DNA from: Mycolicibacterium confluentis
GTDB taxonomy: Bacteria; Actinomycetota; Actinomycetes; Mycobacteriales; Mycobacteriaceae
Direction of reading: 5' to 3'
Length of the DNA: 64,000 nt
Assembly (NCBI RefSeq): GCF_010729895.1
Contig: NZ_AP022612.1
Location: 558,001-622,000, forward strand
Part shown: piece by piece, positions 53,735-62,754 of the stretch
Layout: every line of letters begins with the position of its first letter
How positions within the stretch are numbered: position 1 is the stretch's first letter
Translations under genes and position numbers: made by a program
Notes under the pieces: generated by a model
The model's database searches: none
What the model was told of the DNA's origin: nothing
What the model saw: only the letters and a program-made list of their open reading frames with translations

Positions 53735-53762
53735 AGGGGCGCCCCGATGTCGGGGCGCCCCT
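53735..53762. terminator. Hairpin between tspO-like gene and the convergent gene
   Basis: A 13-bp perfect stem AGGGGCGCCCCGA with a very small loop; no clear T-run. Confidence 0.6.
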
Positions 53763-53776
53763 CTGCTGTTCTGTGG

Positions 53777-54046
53777 TCAGCGGCCTTCTGCTGAAGGGCC
53801 GAAGACCGGGCGGTCCACGCCTCCGCCGAAGCCAGGCCGCTTGACGCCGTCGCGCGGTCCACGGTGGCCCAGGACGCCCAGGTCCGAGAACCGCTCCTCG
53901 TCCAGCGGGGCGTTGATGCTCTGCGCCGCGAAGGTGTGTGTGCCCTGCGCCTGCAACGTGGAGACCGCGGCCGGTGTGGCCAGTCCCAGCGTCAGCACTG
54001 CGAGTGCGCCCATGGTGCCTGTGGTGATCGTCGCCGTCTTCTTCAT
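53777..54046 (-). CDS. Small secreted protein, unknown
   Basis: 89 residues. Signal peptide (MKKTATITTGTMGALAVLTL, cleavage near AQG or TFA). The mature part is short, with a ERFSDLGVLGHRGPRDG segment and a Gly/Pro-rich tail. Preceded by an AGGAGG sequence. Not recognised. Confidence 0.6.
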   Translation of the reverse strand: MKKTATITTGTMGALAVLTLGLATPAAVSTLQAQGTHTFAAQSINAPLDEERFSDLGVLGHRGPRDGVKRPGFGGGVDRPVFGPSAEGR

Positions 54047-54222
54047 ATGTCCCGCCTCCTGTGAAATCGTCTGCCGTCATGTCCGCGGTAGATGTACGTA
54101 AACTGGAACCATTCAAGAAAACGATTTCTTCCCGATGACACGGCGATCGGCGAGACGCTCCCCACACTGTGGCGGGATCGTGTCGAAAGATTGGCGGTCT
54201 GACCGGGAATAAAGGTCCCCGC

Positions 54223-54921
54223 GTGGTCAAATCGGGTGTGCGACGCCTCATCTCCGCCCTCGTCGTGACGGCGACGCTCGCTGTCGGGTGCGGGGACGCC
54301 GACCGCCTCGCGGTGACCGAATCGGTGACGCCGTCCGGTCAGGAGGCGTCGGCGCAGTCCTTCGACCCGGCCCGGATCCGGCGAGTGCGCGCCGATCTTC
54401 CGGCGGGTTACGAGGTCATCGAGGCGACGGGTCCGGCGTCCCCCGTTCTGTATTGGGGCATGCGATCCGGCTGGACCGCCGATCCGCCGCAGTGCGGTGC
54501 CCTGGTCGATCCCGTCGCGGGCGAGGCGGGCCAGGGACTGTCCGGGTCAGGGGACGGCGGCCTGCTGCATGTCATGGCCGCGGCGACCCCGCCGGGTCGG
54601 CCCGTCCCGGATGCTGCGCTGTTGACCGAGTGTGCCCAGTGGTCCGTGATCTCGGGCGGGTCGACGGCCGCGGCATCCCTGATCCCGGCGCCGGCGATCG
54701 AGGACGCCGTGACCACGGGCGTGGCCGCTTCGGTCCGTACGGTCGTCGAGTCCGGCACAGAAACCGACTCGCAGGTCTACACCTTCACGGCCCGCGTCGA
54801 CGAAGGATTCGTCTTCGTCACGCTCATGGTGGACCCCGGGTCTCCGCATCAGGCCCTGACATCTCAGGACGCTGCCGACCTGTTGGTGAAATCGGTCTCC
54901 GCGGTGCGCGGAGTGCGCTGA
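54223..54921 (+). CDS. Lipoprotein, DUF5642-like
   Basis: 232 residues from GTG 54223. Signal peptide with lipobox LAVGC. The body has PARIRRVRADLPAGYEVI, a W-rich loop, two Cys (PPQCGAL and TECAQW) and a C-terminal helix ADLLVKSVSAVR. Resembles the next gene in its general plan (start, Cys pair, terminal helix), and the pair sits where Rv0999 is in M. tuberculosis. Function unknown. Confidence 0.7.
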   Translation: MVKSGVRRLISALVVTATLAVGCGDADRLAVTESVTPSGQEASAQSFDPARIRRVRADLPAGYEVIEATGPASPVLYWGMRSGWTADPPQCGALVDPVAGEAGQGLSGSGDGGLLHVMAAATPPGRPVPDAALLTECAQWSVISGGSTAAASLIPAPAIEDAVTTGVAASVRTVVESGTETDSQVYTFTARVDEGFVFVTLMVDPGSPHQALTSQDAADLLVKSVSAVRGVR

Positions 54922-54942
54922 CGCTGGGTAGATTGCACCCCG

Positions 54943-55602
54943 ATGTCCACACACAGAGTGCTGTTCGCGTTGTTGAGTGTCGGTCTGCTGGCGGGGTGTT
55001 CGGGAGGGGCTTCCGAGGACGCGGGCTCAGCCGACATCGCCAAGGTCAGTCAGGTGAAGTCCACGTTCGGGCCGGAATTCCAGATCACCGAGAAGTCTTC
55101 GGGGATCGACCCGAAGATGCTGGAGAGCCCCAAGCTGCCGGACGGGCTGAAGTTCGATCCCGCCGACTGCGCGGCGTTCGCGACCGAGGAGACCCTGCCC
55201 GATGACCTCAAGGGCAACATGTCCTCGGTGATCGCCGAGGGCGAGGGCAACCGCTTCGTCGTGATCGCTATGCAGACCTCGCAGGAGGTGCCCGTCAAGG
55301 ATCCTGGCGAGAAGTGCAAGAAGGTTTCGTTCAGCACGGGCACCATGCGCGGCACCATCGAAGCGGTGCCCGCGCCTGAGATCGAGGGCGTGCAGACGTT
55401 CGGTGTGCACCGTGTGCTTGAGGCCAACATCAACGGGAAGTCGCAGACTGGCGAGGTGTACAGCTACCTGGCGCACTTCGGCGACCACCAGGTGATCGTC
55501 ACGGCCAATCCGCTGGTGACCGCCGACAAGCCCGTCGCGCCCGTCGACACCAAACGCGCCGAGGCGCTGCTGACCGACGCCGTCAACGCGATCCGGTCCT
55601 AG
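54943..55602 (+). CDS. Lipoprotein, DUF5642-like
   Basis: 219 residues. Signal peptide with lipobox LLAGC. Mature domain with QVKSTFGPEFQITEKSSG, PADCAAFATEETLP, and a C-terminal AEALLTDAVNAIRS helix. Paired with the upstream lipoprotein at 21 bp; the 3' end overlaps the convergent AlkB-like gene by four bases. Function unknown. Confidence 0.75.
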   Translation: MSTHRVLFALLSVGLLAGCSGGASEDAGSADIAKVSQVKSTFGPEFQITEKSSGIDPKMLESPKLPDGLKFDPADCAAFATEETLPDDLKGNMSSVIAEGEGNRFVVIAMQTSQEVPVKDPGEKCKKVSFSTGTMRGTIEAVPAPEIEGVQTFGVHRVLEANINGKSQTGEVYSYLAHFGDHQVIVTANPLVTADKPVAPVDTKRAEALLTDAVNAIRS

Positions 55603-56195
55603 CGGACGTCCCGCGGACGGAACTGAATGCTGATCCGCGGTCCGGTGGGGCGGGCGGTCTTGGGGACTGCGTGTTCCCAGGTCCGCTGGCATGAACCGCC
55701 CATCACCAAGAGGTCGCCGTGGGCGTGCTTGAGGCGGAGTGAGGGCCCGCCGCCGCGTGGCCGCATCGCGAACGTGCGCGGTGCGCCGAGGCTGACGATG
55801 GCCACCATGGTGTCCTCGGTGCGGGACCGGCCGATGTTGTCGCCATGCCAGGCGACGCTGTCGTTGCCGTCGCGGTACAGGCACAGCCCCGCGGTGGTGA
55901 ACGGTTCGCCGAGTTCACCGGCGTAGATGTCGTTGAGGCGGCGGCGGAGCTGCTTGAGGGCGGGGTGCGGGGCCTCGTCGGTGACGAGATTGTGGAAACT
56001 GACGAGCCGCGGCACGTCCAGCACCCGCTCGTACATTTGACGGCGTTCGGCGCGCCACGGGATGGCGGTCAGCAATTCGTCGAACAGCCCGTCCGGGGCG
56101 TCGTACCACCCGGCACGTACGTCGATCCACGCGCCGTGCTCCAACCAGCGCCGTTCGGCGTGGTCGAACAGGGCGCCCTGCAGCGACACTGACAC
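55599..56195 (-). CDS. AlkB-like Fe(II)/2-oxoglutarate dioxygenase
   Basis: 198 residues. Iron-binding His and Asp in VAWHGDN, distal His in WEHAVPK, and the 2-oxoglutarate Arg in RISIQFRPR. Members repair alkylated DNA or RNA by oxidative demethylation. Corresponds in position to Rv1000c. GTG start; it lies between the lipoproteins and soxR. Confidence 0.87.
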   Translation of the reverse strand: MSVSLQGALFDHAERRWLEHGAWIDVRAGWYDAPDGLFDELLTAIPWRAERRQMYERVLDVPRLVSFHNLVTDEAPHPALKQLRRRLNDIYAGELGEPFTTAGLCLYRDGNDSVAWHGDNIGRSRTEDTMVAIVSLGAPRTFAMRPRGGGPSLRLKHAHGDLLVMGGSCQRTWEHAVPKTARPTGPRISIQFRPRDVR

Positions 56196-56225
56196 GAGGC
56201 CCAGTCTATCGCACAGGTGTTCGAG

Positions 56226-56657
56226 CTATAGCCGGGATGCGCCCGGTCCCTCATGTGACATGACGTCGCCGGGGTTCGACAGCGCACAGCTTTTCAGGCT
56301 CAGGCAGCCACACCCGATGCAGTCGGCCAGATTGTCGCGCAGGCGCTGCAGGTGCAGGATTCTGTCGTCGATGTCCTGGCGCCAGCCGGCCGAGAGTCGC
56401 GCCCAGTCGCGGCTCGTGGGGATCCGGTCGGTGGGCAGGGTCGCGAGCGCGTCGCGTACCCGGGCCAGGGGGATGCCGAGGCGCTGCGACATTCGGATGA
56501 ACGCGACGCGCCGCAGCGTCTCGCGGCTGTAGCGGCGTTGGTTGCCGGAGGTGCGACGGCTCGAGATCAGGCCTTCGCGCTCGTAGAAGTGCAGTGCCGA
56601 GATGGCCACCCCGGCGCGGGAGGCCAGTTCGCCCGGCGACAACTCAAGGTTGTTCAT
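56226..56657 (-). CDS. soxR: Redox-sensing MerR-family regulator SoxR
   Basis: 143 residues from ATG 56657. MerR-type HTH (GVAISALHFYEREGLI), dimerisation helix, and the [2Fe-2S] motif CIGCGCLSLKSC (CxxCxCx5C), all four Cys present. It responds to redox-cycling compounds. A near-palindromic SoxR box lies between its start and arcA. Confidence 0.94.
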   Translation of the reverse strand: MNNLELSPGELASRAGVAISALHFYEREGLISSRRTSGNQRRYSRETLRRVAFIRMSQRLGIPLARVRDALATLPTDRIPTSRDWARLSAGWRQDIDDRILHLQRLRDNLADCIGCGCLSLKSCALSNPGDVMSHEGPGASRL

Positions 56658-56660
56658 ACA

Positions 56661-56678
56661 CCTGAACAATAGTTGAGG
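56661..56678. promoter_or_regulatory. SoxR box
   Basis: CCTGAACAATAGTTGAGG, an 18-bp near-palindrome of the CCTCAAGTTAACTTGAGG type, immediately upstream of soxR and 27 bp before arcA. Confidence 0.75.
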
Positions 56679-56704
56679 TGGCTGTTGGGGTTACGGTTCT
56701 ACAT

Positions 56705-57913
56705 GTGAGTGCTGTGACTCTGGGCGCCAATTCCGAGGTCGGGACCCTGCGCTCGGTGATCCTGCATCGGCCCGGCGCCGAACTGCAGAGGCTGACACCG
56801 CGCAACAACGACAAACTTCTCTTCGACGGCCTGCCATGGGTCTCTCGGGCTCAGGACGAGCACGACGCCTTCGCCGAAGTGCTGCGCTCCCGCGGAGTCG
56901 AGGTCCTGCTCCTCGCGGATCTGCTCGGTGAGGCTCTGGCCAGCGGGGCGGCCCGAATGCACGGCATCTCCGCGGCCGTGGACTCGCGTCGGCTGGGGTT
57001 GCCCCTGGCCCAAGAACTTTCGGCGTACCTGCGCAGCCTGGAACCGACGGCGCTGGCGCACGTGCTGATGGCCGGCATGACGTTCACCGAGCTGCCGCTC
57101 GCGCAGAACGAACTCTCGCTGGTGCGCCGCATGCATCACGGCGGCGATTTCGTGATCGAACCGCTGCCCAACCTGCTGTTCACTCGCGACTCGTCATTCT
57201 GGATCGGGCCGCGCGTGGCGATCACGTCGCTGGCGCTGCCCGCCCGCATCCGCGAGACGTCGCTGACCGATCTGATTTATGCGCACCATCCCCGTTTCCT
57301 CGGTGTGCGGCGAGCCTACGAGTCGCGGTCCGCCCCGGTCGAGGGTGGCGATGTGCTGCTCTTGGCTCCAGGTGTCGTGGCCGTCGGGGTGGGGGAGCGG
57401 ACGACGCCGGCCGGGGCGGAGGCCCTGGCGCGCAGCCTGTTCGACGATGACCTGGCGCACACGGTGCTGGCGGTGCCGATCGCTCAGGAGCGCGCGCAGA
57501 TGCACCTGGACACCGTGTGCACCATGGTCGACGTCGACGCCGTCGTGATGTACCCGAACGTCGTCGACTCGTTGTCCGCCTTCACTATTCGCCGTCTTGG
57601 CGACGGCGGCGTGCAGATCGCGGACGCGGCCCCATTCGTGGAGGCCGCGGCGGCGGCCATGGGGATCGACAAGTTGCGGGTGATCGCCACGGGCTTGGAC
57701 CCGGTGACCGCCGAGCGTGAGCAGTGGGATGACGGCAACAACACCCTGGCGGTGGCCCCCGGTGTGGTGGTCGCCTACGAGCGCAACTCCGAAACCAATG
57801 CGCGGCTTGAGGATTCGGGGATCGAGGTGCTGCGAATCTCGGCCTCCGAGCTGGGGACGGGGCGTGGAGGCCCGCGCTGTATGTCGTGTCCGGCGGCGCG
57901 CGATCCGCTGTAG
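56705..57913 (+). CDS. arcA: Arginine deiminase
   Basis: 402 residues from GTG 56705, equal in length to M. tuberculosis ArcA. Converts arginine to citrulline and ammonia. Active-site motifs: [10 protein letters not shown] region, [21 protein letters not shown] (catalytic His/Asp) and the nucleophilic Cys in [15 protein letters not shown] -10-like TACGGT lies seven bases upstream, so the transcript is probably leaderless; SoxR may influence it because its box is next door. Confidence 0.95.
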   Translation: MSAVTLGANSEVGTLRSVILHRPGAELQRLTPRNNDKLLFDGLPWVSRAQDEHDAFAEVLRSRGVEVLLLADLLGEALASGAARMHGISAAVDSRRLGLPLAQELSAYLRSLEPTALAHVLMAGMTFTELPLAQNELSLVRRMHHGGDFVIEPLPNLLFTRDSSFWIGPRVAITSLALPARIRETSLTDLIYAHHPRFLGVRRAYESRSAPVEGGDVLLLAPGVVAVGVGERTTPAGAEALARSLFDDDLAHTVLAVPIAQERAQMHLDTVCTMVDVDAVVMYPNVVDSLSAFTIRRLGDGGVQIADAAPFVEAAAAAMGIDKLRVIATGLDPVTAEREQWDDGNNTLAVAPGVVVAYERNSETNARLEDSGIEVLRISASELGTGRGGPRCMSCPAARDPL

Positions 57914-57960
57914 TTGCTCGTGCTCCCCTTCGGCGCGAGATTGCGTGTCCTGCCTGGTCG

Positions 57961-58017
57961 CGAGATTGCATGTAGGGCTGTAGATCGGCGCCCGCGACGA
58001 CCCTGGGTGCAATCTCG
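57961..58017. repeat. 57-bp palindromic element, 3' side of nuclease gene B, copy 1
   Basis: Arms CGAGATTGCA (57961-57970) and TGCAATCTCG (58008-58017) are perfect. The centre starts TGTAGGGCTGTAGATCGGCG and contains a second pairing AGGG/CCCT. A partial left arm (CGAGATTGCG) also occurs at 57936. Confidence 0.85.
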
Positions 58018-58054
58018 GTGGGGTGGGCAGCGCCGGCCTTGTATGCCATTGTCG

Positions 58055-58111
58055 CGAGATTGCATTCAGGGCTGTTGATCGGCCCCCGCGACGACCCTAG
58101 GCGCAATCTGG
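58055..58111. repeat. 57-bp palindromic element across the stop codon of nuclease gene B, copy 2
   Basis: Left arm CGAGATTGCA (58055-58064), right arm degenerate (GCAATCT at 58103-58109). The centre TTCAGGGCTGTTGATCGGCC is nearly the same as copy 1. The stop codon of the nuclease gene (TAG on the minus strand, 58097-58099) is inside it, and the last residues (RPDCA) are encoded by the right arm. Confidence 0.85.
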
Positions 58112-58966
58112 CCGAACTGTGCCCCGTAATGCAATGCCCCGCAATCGAAACGCCTCGTTCACCCGGCGCACGATGAACTTCCTGCTGTGCTCGGCAACGA
58201 CGTGCCTGACGATCCACCCCTGACCGGCCACCAATTCGTTGCGGCCGATGTCGTGCACGAAGCGTGAGCGATCAGAGAAATGCTTTTCGCCGTCATAGTC
58301 GCAACCGATCATCTCGTCGTCCCAGCCCATGTCGAGATAGGCCGTGCTGAACCCGTCGGTGACCGGGATCTGCGTGCGCGGGCGTGGGAAGCCCGCATCC
58401 GTCAGGACCAGCCGAAGCCAGCTCTCCCTGGGCGACTGCGCGCCGGCATCCAAGAGCGGCGCCACATCTCGTGCCTGCGCCACTCCGCGCGCACCGGGAT
58501 ACAGCTCCGCCAGGTCGAGCACCGACTCCGACTCTATTCCGGTCGCTCGCGCCAACGCGTCGAGATGTGCGACGGCGGGGTCACGAGTCAGGTGCCGCGC
58601 CAGGTCCAACGCCGTTCTAGTCGGCGATGTGACGTACAGGCCCCGGACCCTGACGATTTCGTCGAACGAGAACCGCTCGTTGCGGGCGATGATGCCCGGC
58701 GGCGGGCGGGGGCAATGCCACAGCAGTTCGATGGGAATGTCGCTGTCGATCCACAACGCACCGTGCAACGCTGCCGCGGCGCGACCGGCGATGATCGCTC
58801 GCCGTCCGGACCACAGCCACGCGGCCTTCGTGCGCATCCACAGCGACGCTCGGGCGTCCTTGTGCACGTAAACGTTGGGCAAGATCGCGCGGTAATTCCA
58901 GCGCAGCTGAGCGCGGGTCAGCGCGCCGCTTCTGAGGGCTTCTGTGCCGAGGAATGGACTGTCCAT
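58097..58966 (-). CDS. AbiEi-like / DUF559-like nuclease, paralog B
   Basis: 289 residues, homologous to paralog A (38167) from SGALTRAQLRWNYRAILPNVY to the end. The N-terminal winged-helix AbiEi-like region has AGRAAAALHGALW and TSPTRTALDLARHL. The nuclease-like region has SPRESWLR (Glu), RTQI, YLDMGWDD (Asp) and CDYDGEKH. The C-terminal helix and the stop codon come from a palindromic repeat. Palindromes flank both ends. It lies between arcA and pmt, a slot empty in M. tuberculosis. Confidence 0.72.
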   Translation of the reverse strand: MDSPFLGTEALRSGALTRAQLRWNYRAILPNVYVHKDARASLWMRTKAAWLWSGRRAIIAGRAAAALHGALWIDSDIPIELLWHCPRPPPGIIARNERFSFDEIVRVRGLYVTSPTRTALDLARHLTRDPAVAHLDALARATGIESESVLDLAELYPGARGVAQARDVAPLLDAGAQSPRESWLRLVLTDAGFPRPRTQIPVTDGFSTAYLDMGWDDEMIGCDYDGEKHFSDRSRFVHDIGRNELVAGQGWIVRHVVAEHSRKFIVRRVNEAFRLRGIALRGTVRPDCA

Positions 58967-59002
58967 GGGGGCATGTTCAGCGGCGAAGGTGACACGCCCC
59001 GC

Positions 59003-59059
59003 CGAAATTGCACGGAGGGCGGTGGGATCTGTGGATCAACGACCGTCTGTGCAATTTCG
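59003..59059. repeat. 57-bp palindromic element upstream of nuclease gene B
   Basis: Perfect arms CGAAATTGCAC (59003-59013) and GTGCAATTTCG (59049-59059), outer length 57 bp as in the two copies on the 3' side. The centre begins GGAGGGCGGT, a variant of the AGGGCTGT core. It lies 36 bp before the gene B start. Confidence 0.8.
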
Positions 59060-59107
59060 CACGCGAGCGACTGGCGTTGGCCAAGGCGGCTCGGCGCCCA
59101 AACCCGA

Positions 59108-60652
59108 CTATCGCCAGGACGGCAACCAGATCTCCATATTCCAGGTGTGCTGGGAGATCGGCATTCCGGTCAGCACCGGGAACAACCACACGAAGTTCGT
59201 GATCACCACCGCGAGGTAGAGACACACCACGATCGCGCCAAGCGTGCGGCGCTCGGGGTCACGCGTCGGTTTGTACAGGATGTCGCCGCATATCAGGGCT
59301 ATCGCCATCACCAGGAACGGCGCCATGGTCGCGGCGTAGAAGAAGTACATCTGCCGGTCGATGTCGGCGAACCACGGCAACCAACCGGCGCAGTACCCCA
59401 CCAGAACGACCGCGTAGCGCCAATCACGCCGGATGAACGCCCGCCACACCGCGTAGACGAGCACGGGCACCGCCAGCCACCACATGGCTGGCGTGCCGAC
59501 CAGCATGACCGCCTTGACGCACGAGGCCGCGCCGCACCCCGGCACGTTGTCCTGGTCGATCGCGTACAGCACGGGCCGCAGCGACATGGGCCACGTCCAC
59601 GGCTTGGACTCCCACGGATGGTGATTGCCGCCGGCGTTGGTCAATCCGGAATGGAACTCGTAGGCCTTGAAGGTGTAGTGCCACAACGATCGGATCGCAT
59701 CGGGTGGCTGGAACCAGGCGCGCTCGCCGATGGTTCGGCCCGCCTCGTAGCGGTTGACGCCGGTCTCGGATGCGAACCATGCCCAGTACGACGACAGGTA
59801 CACCAACAGTGGGATGACGCCCATCGCCCAGGCGGTCGGACCGAGGTCCCGACGCACGGTTCCCAGCCATGGCCGTCCCACCCGGTACTGCCGGCGCGCG
59901 GCCACGTCGAAGGCCAGCGACATCAACCCGAAGAAGAGCACGAAGTACAGGCCCGACCACTTGGTGGCGCACGCCAACCCGAGCAGCACGCCTGCACCGA
60001 AACGCCACCACCGCACACCCAGGCGCGGCCCCCACGGCGTCTCGCCGATCCGCCCGTCGAGCAGCACGGTGTGCATGCGCTCACGGACCTGATCCCGGTC
60101 GACGATGAGCGCCCCGAACGCCGCCACCACGAAAGTCACCAGCACGCCGTCGAGCAGAGCCGTGCGCGACGTCACGAAGGACACGCTCTCGACCACCATG
60201 AGCAGTCCGGCGATGCCGCCGATCAGTGTCGACCGGGTGATGCGCCGGACTATCCGCGCGACGAGCACGACCGTGATGACGCCGAGCAGCGCCATGCTGA
60301 ACCGCCAGCCCAGCCCGCTGTAGCCGAAGATCGCCTCACCGACGGCGATCAACTGCTTGCCCACGGGCGGATGAACGACCAGGCCGAAGCCGGGGTTGTC
60401 CTCGACACCGTTGTTGTGCAGCATCTGCCAGGCCTGCGGCGCGTAGTGCTTCTCGTCGAAGATCGGCGTGCCGGCATCGGTCGGCGACCACACGTTGAGG
60501 AACCTGCTGGTGGCGGCCAACCCGGCGATCACGCCGGTCATGGCCCAGCCCTGGGCCCTGTCGAGGGGCCCGAAGTCGGCCACGGGGACAAGTGGGCCGG
60601 GACTGATCACGGGTACGGCGCGCTCCGGCAGGACGGGAGTTGGAGCGGTCAT
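59108..60652 (-). CDS. pmt: Protein O-mannosyltransferase
   Basis: 514 residues from ATG 60652. About ten membrane helices; the first extracytoplasmic loop has the DEKHYAPQAWQM motif with the catalytic Asp-Glu pair, typical of GT39 enzymes. Transfers mannose from polyprenol-phosphate-mannose to Ser/Thr of secreted proteins during Sec export. Corresponds to Rv1002c and is divergent from rsmI. A longer open frame upstream is ignored because the family start is here. Confidence 0.93.
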   Translation of the reverse strand: MTAPTPVLPERAVPVISPGPLVPVADFGPLDRAQGWAMTGVIAGLAATSRFLNVWSPTDAGTPIFDEKHYAPQAWQMLHNNGVEDNPGFGLVVHPPVGKQLIAVGEAIFGYSGLGWRFSMALLGVITVVLVARIVRRITRSTLIGGIAGLLMVVESVSFVTSRTALLDGVLVTFVVAAFGALIVDRDQVRERMHTVLLDGRIGETPWGPRLGVRWWRFGAGVLLGLACATKWSGLYFVLFFGLMSLAFDVAARRQYRVGRPWLGTVRRDLGPTAWAMGVIPLLVYLSSYWAWFASETGVNRYEAGRTIGERAWFQPPDAIRSLWHYTFKAYEFHSGLTNAGGNHHPWESKPWTWPMSLRPVLYAIDQDNVPGCGAASCVKAVMLVGTPAMWWLAVPVLVYAVWRAFIRRDWRYAVVLVGYCAGWLPWFADIDRQMYFFYAATMAPFLVMAIALICGDILYKPTRDPERRTLGAIVVCLYLAVVITNFVWLFPVLTGMPISQHTWNMEIWLPSWR

Positions 60653-60677
60653 CAGAGACGATCGTAGGCTGTGGGGC

Positions 60678-61514
60678 ATGACTGGCGGCCGACTGTTGCT
60701 GGCTGCCACGCCGTTGGGGCAGCCCGGCGATGCGTCGGCACGCCTGATTGAAGCTCTCGGATCGGCCGACATCGTCGCCGCTGAAGACACCAGGCGCGTG
60801 CGCTCACTGGCGCAGTCGCTGGGCGTGCACATCAGCGGACGCGTGGTCAGCCTGTTCGACCAGAACGAGAGCACACGCGTTCCCATGCTGGTGGCCGAAC
60901 TGGAGGCCGGGGCGACGGTGCTGGCCGTCACCGACGCCGGCATGCCCTCGATCAGCGATCCCGGCTACCGTCTGGTGGCCGCCTGCGTGGCAGCCGACCT
61001 GCCGCTGACCTGCCTGCCCGGCCCGTCGGCGGTGACAACCGCGCTGACGGTCTCGGGCCTGGCCGCCGACCGGTTCTGCTTCGAGGGCTTTGCCCCGCGT
61101 AGGTCGGGCCAACGCCGCACGTGGCTGGCCTCACTGGCGAACGAACTGCGCACGTGCGTGTTCTTCGAGTCGCCACGCCGACTGGCCGAATGCCTGAGCG
61201 ACGCCGTGGCCGAACTGGGCCCAGACCGCCGCGCGGCGGTGTGTCGCGAGTTGACCAAGACCCACGAGGAAGTGGTGCGCGGGACGCTGGCCGAACTGGC
61301 CGACTGGGCCGCCGACGGAGTGCTCGGCGAGATCACCGTCGTCCTGGCGGGGGCGACGCCCGTGGCCGACATCGACACCCTGGTCGCCGAGGTGGCCGAA
61401 CTGGCTGAGGCGGGCATGCGCGTCAAGGACGCGTGCCAGCAGGTGGTGTCCGCGCATCCCGGAGCGCCATCCCGCCGTGAGCTCTACGACGCGGTGCTGC
61501 GGTCACGGGAGTGA
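60678..61514 (+). CDS. rsmI: 16S rRNA 2'-O-ribose methyltransferase RsmI
   Basis: 278 residues from ATG 60678. Tetrapyrrole-methylase fold: LLLAATPLGQPGDAS, AAEDTRRVRSL, VTDAGMPSISDPGYRLV and LPGPSAVTTALTVSGL are the SAM-binding landmarks. Methylates C1402 of 16S rRNA with RsmH. A TAGGCT -10-like box ends seven bases before the ATG, so a leaderless mRNA is likely. The 3' end overlaps convergent pabB by 12 bp. Confidence 0.94.
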   Translation: MTGGRLLLAATPLGQPGDASARLIEALGSADIVAAEDTRRVRSLAQSLGVHISGRVVSLFDQNESTRVPMLVAELEAGATVLAVTDAGMPSISDPGYRLVAACVAADLPLTCLPGPSAVTTALTVSGLAADRFCFEGFAPRRSGQRRTWLASLANELRTCVFFESPRRLAECLSDAVAELGPDRRAAVCRELTKTHEEVVRGTLAELADWAADGVLGEITVVLAGATPVADIDTLVAEVAELAEAGMRVKDACQQVVSAHPGAPSRRELYDAVLRSRE

Positions 61515-62729
61515 CAGCGCGGCGGCGTCGGCGGCACTGCTGAGCCCGATGGTCGATGCGGCCTTGTCGAGGCACTCCTGCCACTCCGCGTCGGGTTGGG
61601 AGTCGGCGGTGATCCCACCGCCCACACCGAGCACGGCCCGCCCGCAACGATCGAACTCGACGGTGCGGATCGCGACGTTGAGTTCGGTTCCCGCGACGGG
61701 GGAGGCCAGGCCGATGGCGCCGCAGTACACGCCCCGCGCATGCGGCTCCCACTGTGAAAGCAGTTCCAGGGCGCGGAGTTTCGGAGTGCCCGTGACCGAT
61801 GCCGGGGGGAACGTCGCCGCCAGCAGGTCGCGCATCGCCACCTCCTGCGGAACGTGCGCCGAGACCGTCGAGACCAGATGCCACACGCCGGGCGCAGGCC
61901 GTACCGCGAGCAGTTCGGGCACGGCCACCGAACCCATGGCCGCGACGCGGCCCAGGTCGTTGCGCACCAGATCGACGATCATGATGTTCTCGGCGACGTC
62001 CTTGACCGAGTCACGCAACAGTGCCGGGTCGGCGTGCAACGGCAGCGTGCCCTTGATGGGGCTCGAGGTCACGGTCTGACCGCAGCGGTGCAGGAACAAC
62101 TCCGGGGACAGCGACGCCACCGCACCCCACGACCCACTCAGATAGGCGGCGCGCGCGGGGGTCGTCGAGGCGACGGCGTCGGCGAAGAAGTCCACCGAGG
62201 CCCCGCGCAGCGTGCCGCTGAACCGCGTGCACACGCAGGCCTGATAGACCTCACCGGCCGCGATCGCCTCCAGGCAGGCGATCACCCCGGCCCGGTGCAC
62301 GTCACGGTCGGGCGGCGTCCAGTCGATGTGCCAGGGCTTGGGGGCCGACGGCGTCGCCAGTGCCTCATCCAGCCAGCCCGGCAACGGCGAATCCGTCAGG
62401 CTCTCGTACCACCAGAGGCCTGCGGCGTCGCAGCGCAGCACACAGTCGGTCCAACCGCCGACGGCCGACCACACCCCGCCCGCAGGGAAGGACAGGCCGC
62501 CGATCCAGCCGCCGCCGACGGCGTCGGAAGGGCCCGAGGCAGGGACCGGGAAGACCTCGTCGGCAGAGACGGGTTCGATCGACACACTCGGAGCGATCAC
62601 GGCCCTGGCGCCGAACCACTCACCCGTCAGCGCGGCAGGTGGAGCCAACCCGCCCCGAGCGGCGCCGGCAGACACCGCACGGAGCACCTCGGCGGGGGTG
62701 CCGAGGGCTCCGAGGCGGTCGATGCGCAT
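61503..62729 (-). CDS. pabB: Aminodeoxychorismate synthase component I
   Basis: 408 residues. The C-terminal chorismate-binding domain has EVYQACVCTRFSG, SLSPELFLHRCG, the catalytic Lys in SSPIKGT, DLVRNDLGRVA and the GGGITADSQPDAEWQECLDKA segment. The PIKGT motif distinguishes PabB from TrpE (PIAGT). Makes 4-amino-4-deoxychorismate for folate. The N-terminal ~140 residues are more variable, as usual. Corresponds to Rv1005c. Confidence 0.93.
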   Translation of the reverse strand: MRIDRLGALGTPAEVLRAVSAGAARGGLAPPAALTGEWFGARAVIAPSVSIEPVSADEVFPVPASGPSDAVGGGWIGGLSFPAGGVWSAVGGWTDCVLRCDAAGLWWYESLTDSPLPGWLDEALATPSAPKPWHIDWTPPDRDVHRAGVIACLEAIAAGEVYQACVCTRFSGTLRGASVDFFADAVASTTPARAAYLSGSWGAVASLSPELFLHRCGQTVTSSPIKGTLPLHADPALLRDSVKDVAENIMIVDLVRNDLGRVAAMGSVAVPELLAVRPAPGVWHLVSTVSAHVPQEVAMRDLLAATFPPASVTGTPKLRALELLSQWEPHARGVYCGAIGLASPVAGTELNVAIRTVEFDRCGRAVLGVGGGITADSQPDAEWQECLDKAASTIGLSSAADAAALSLP

Positions 62730-62754
62730 GGCATCAGCTTCTCAGACGGCCTGC

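Noticed and set aside
62733..62752. TCTCAG followed by CTCAG between pabB and the sigma gene as another MprA box
   Set aside because: The spacing is 14-15 bp, not 11, and the site lies at the start of one gene and the end of another.
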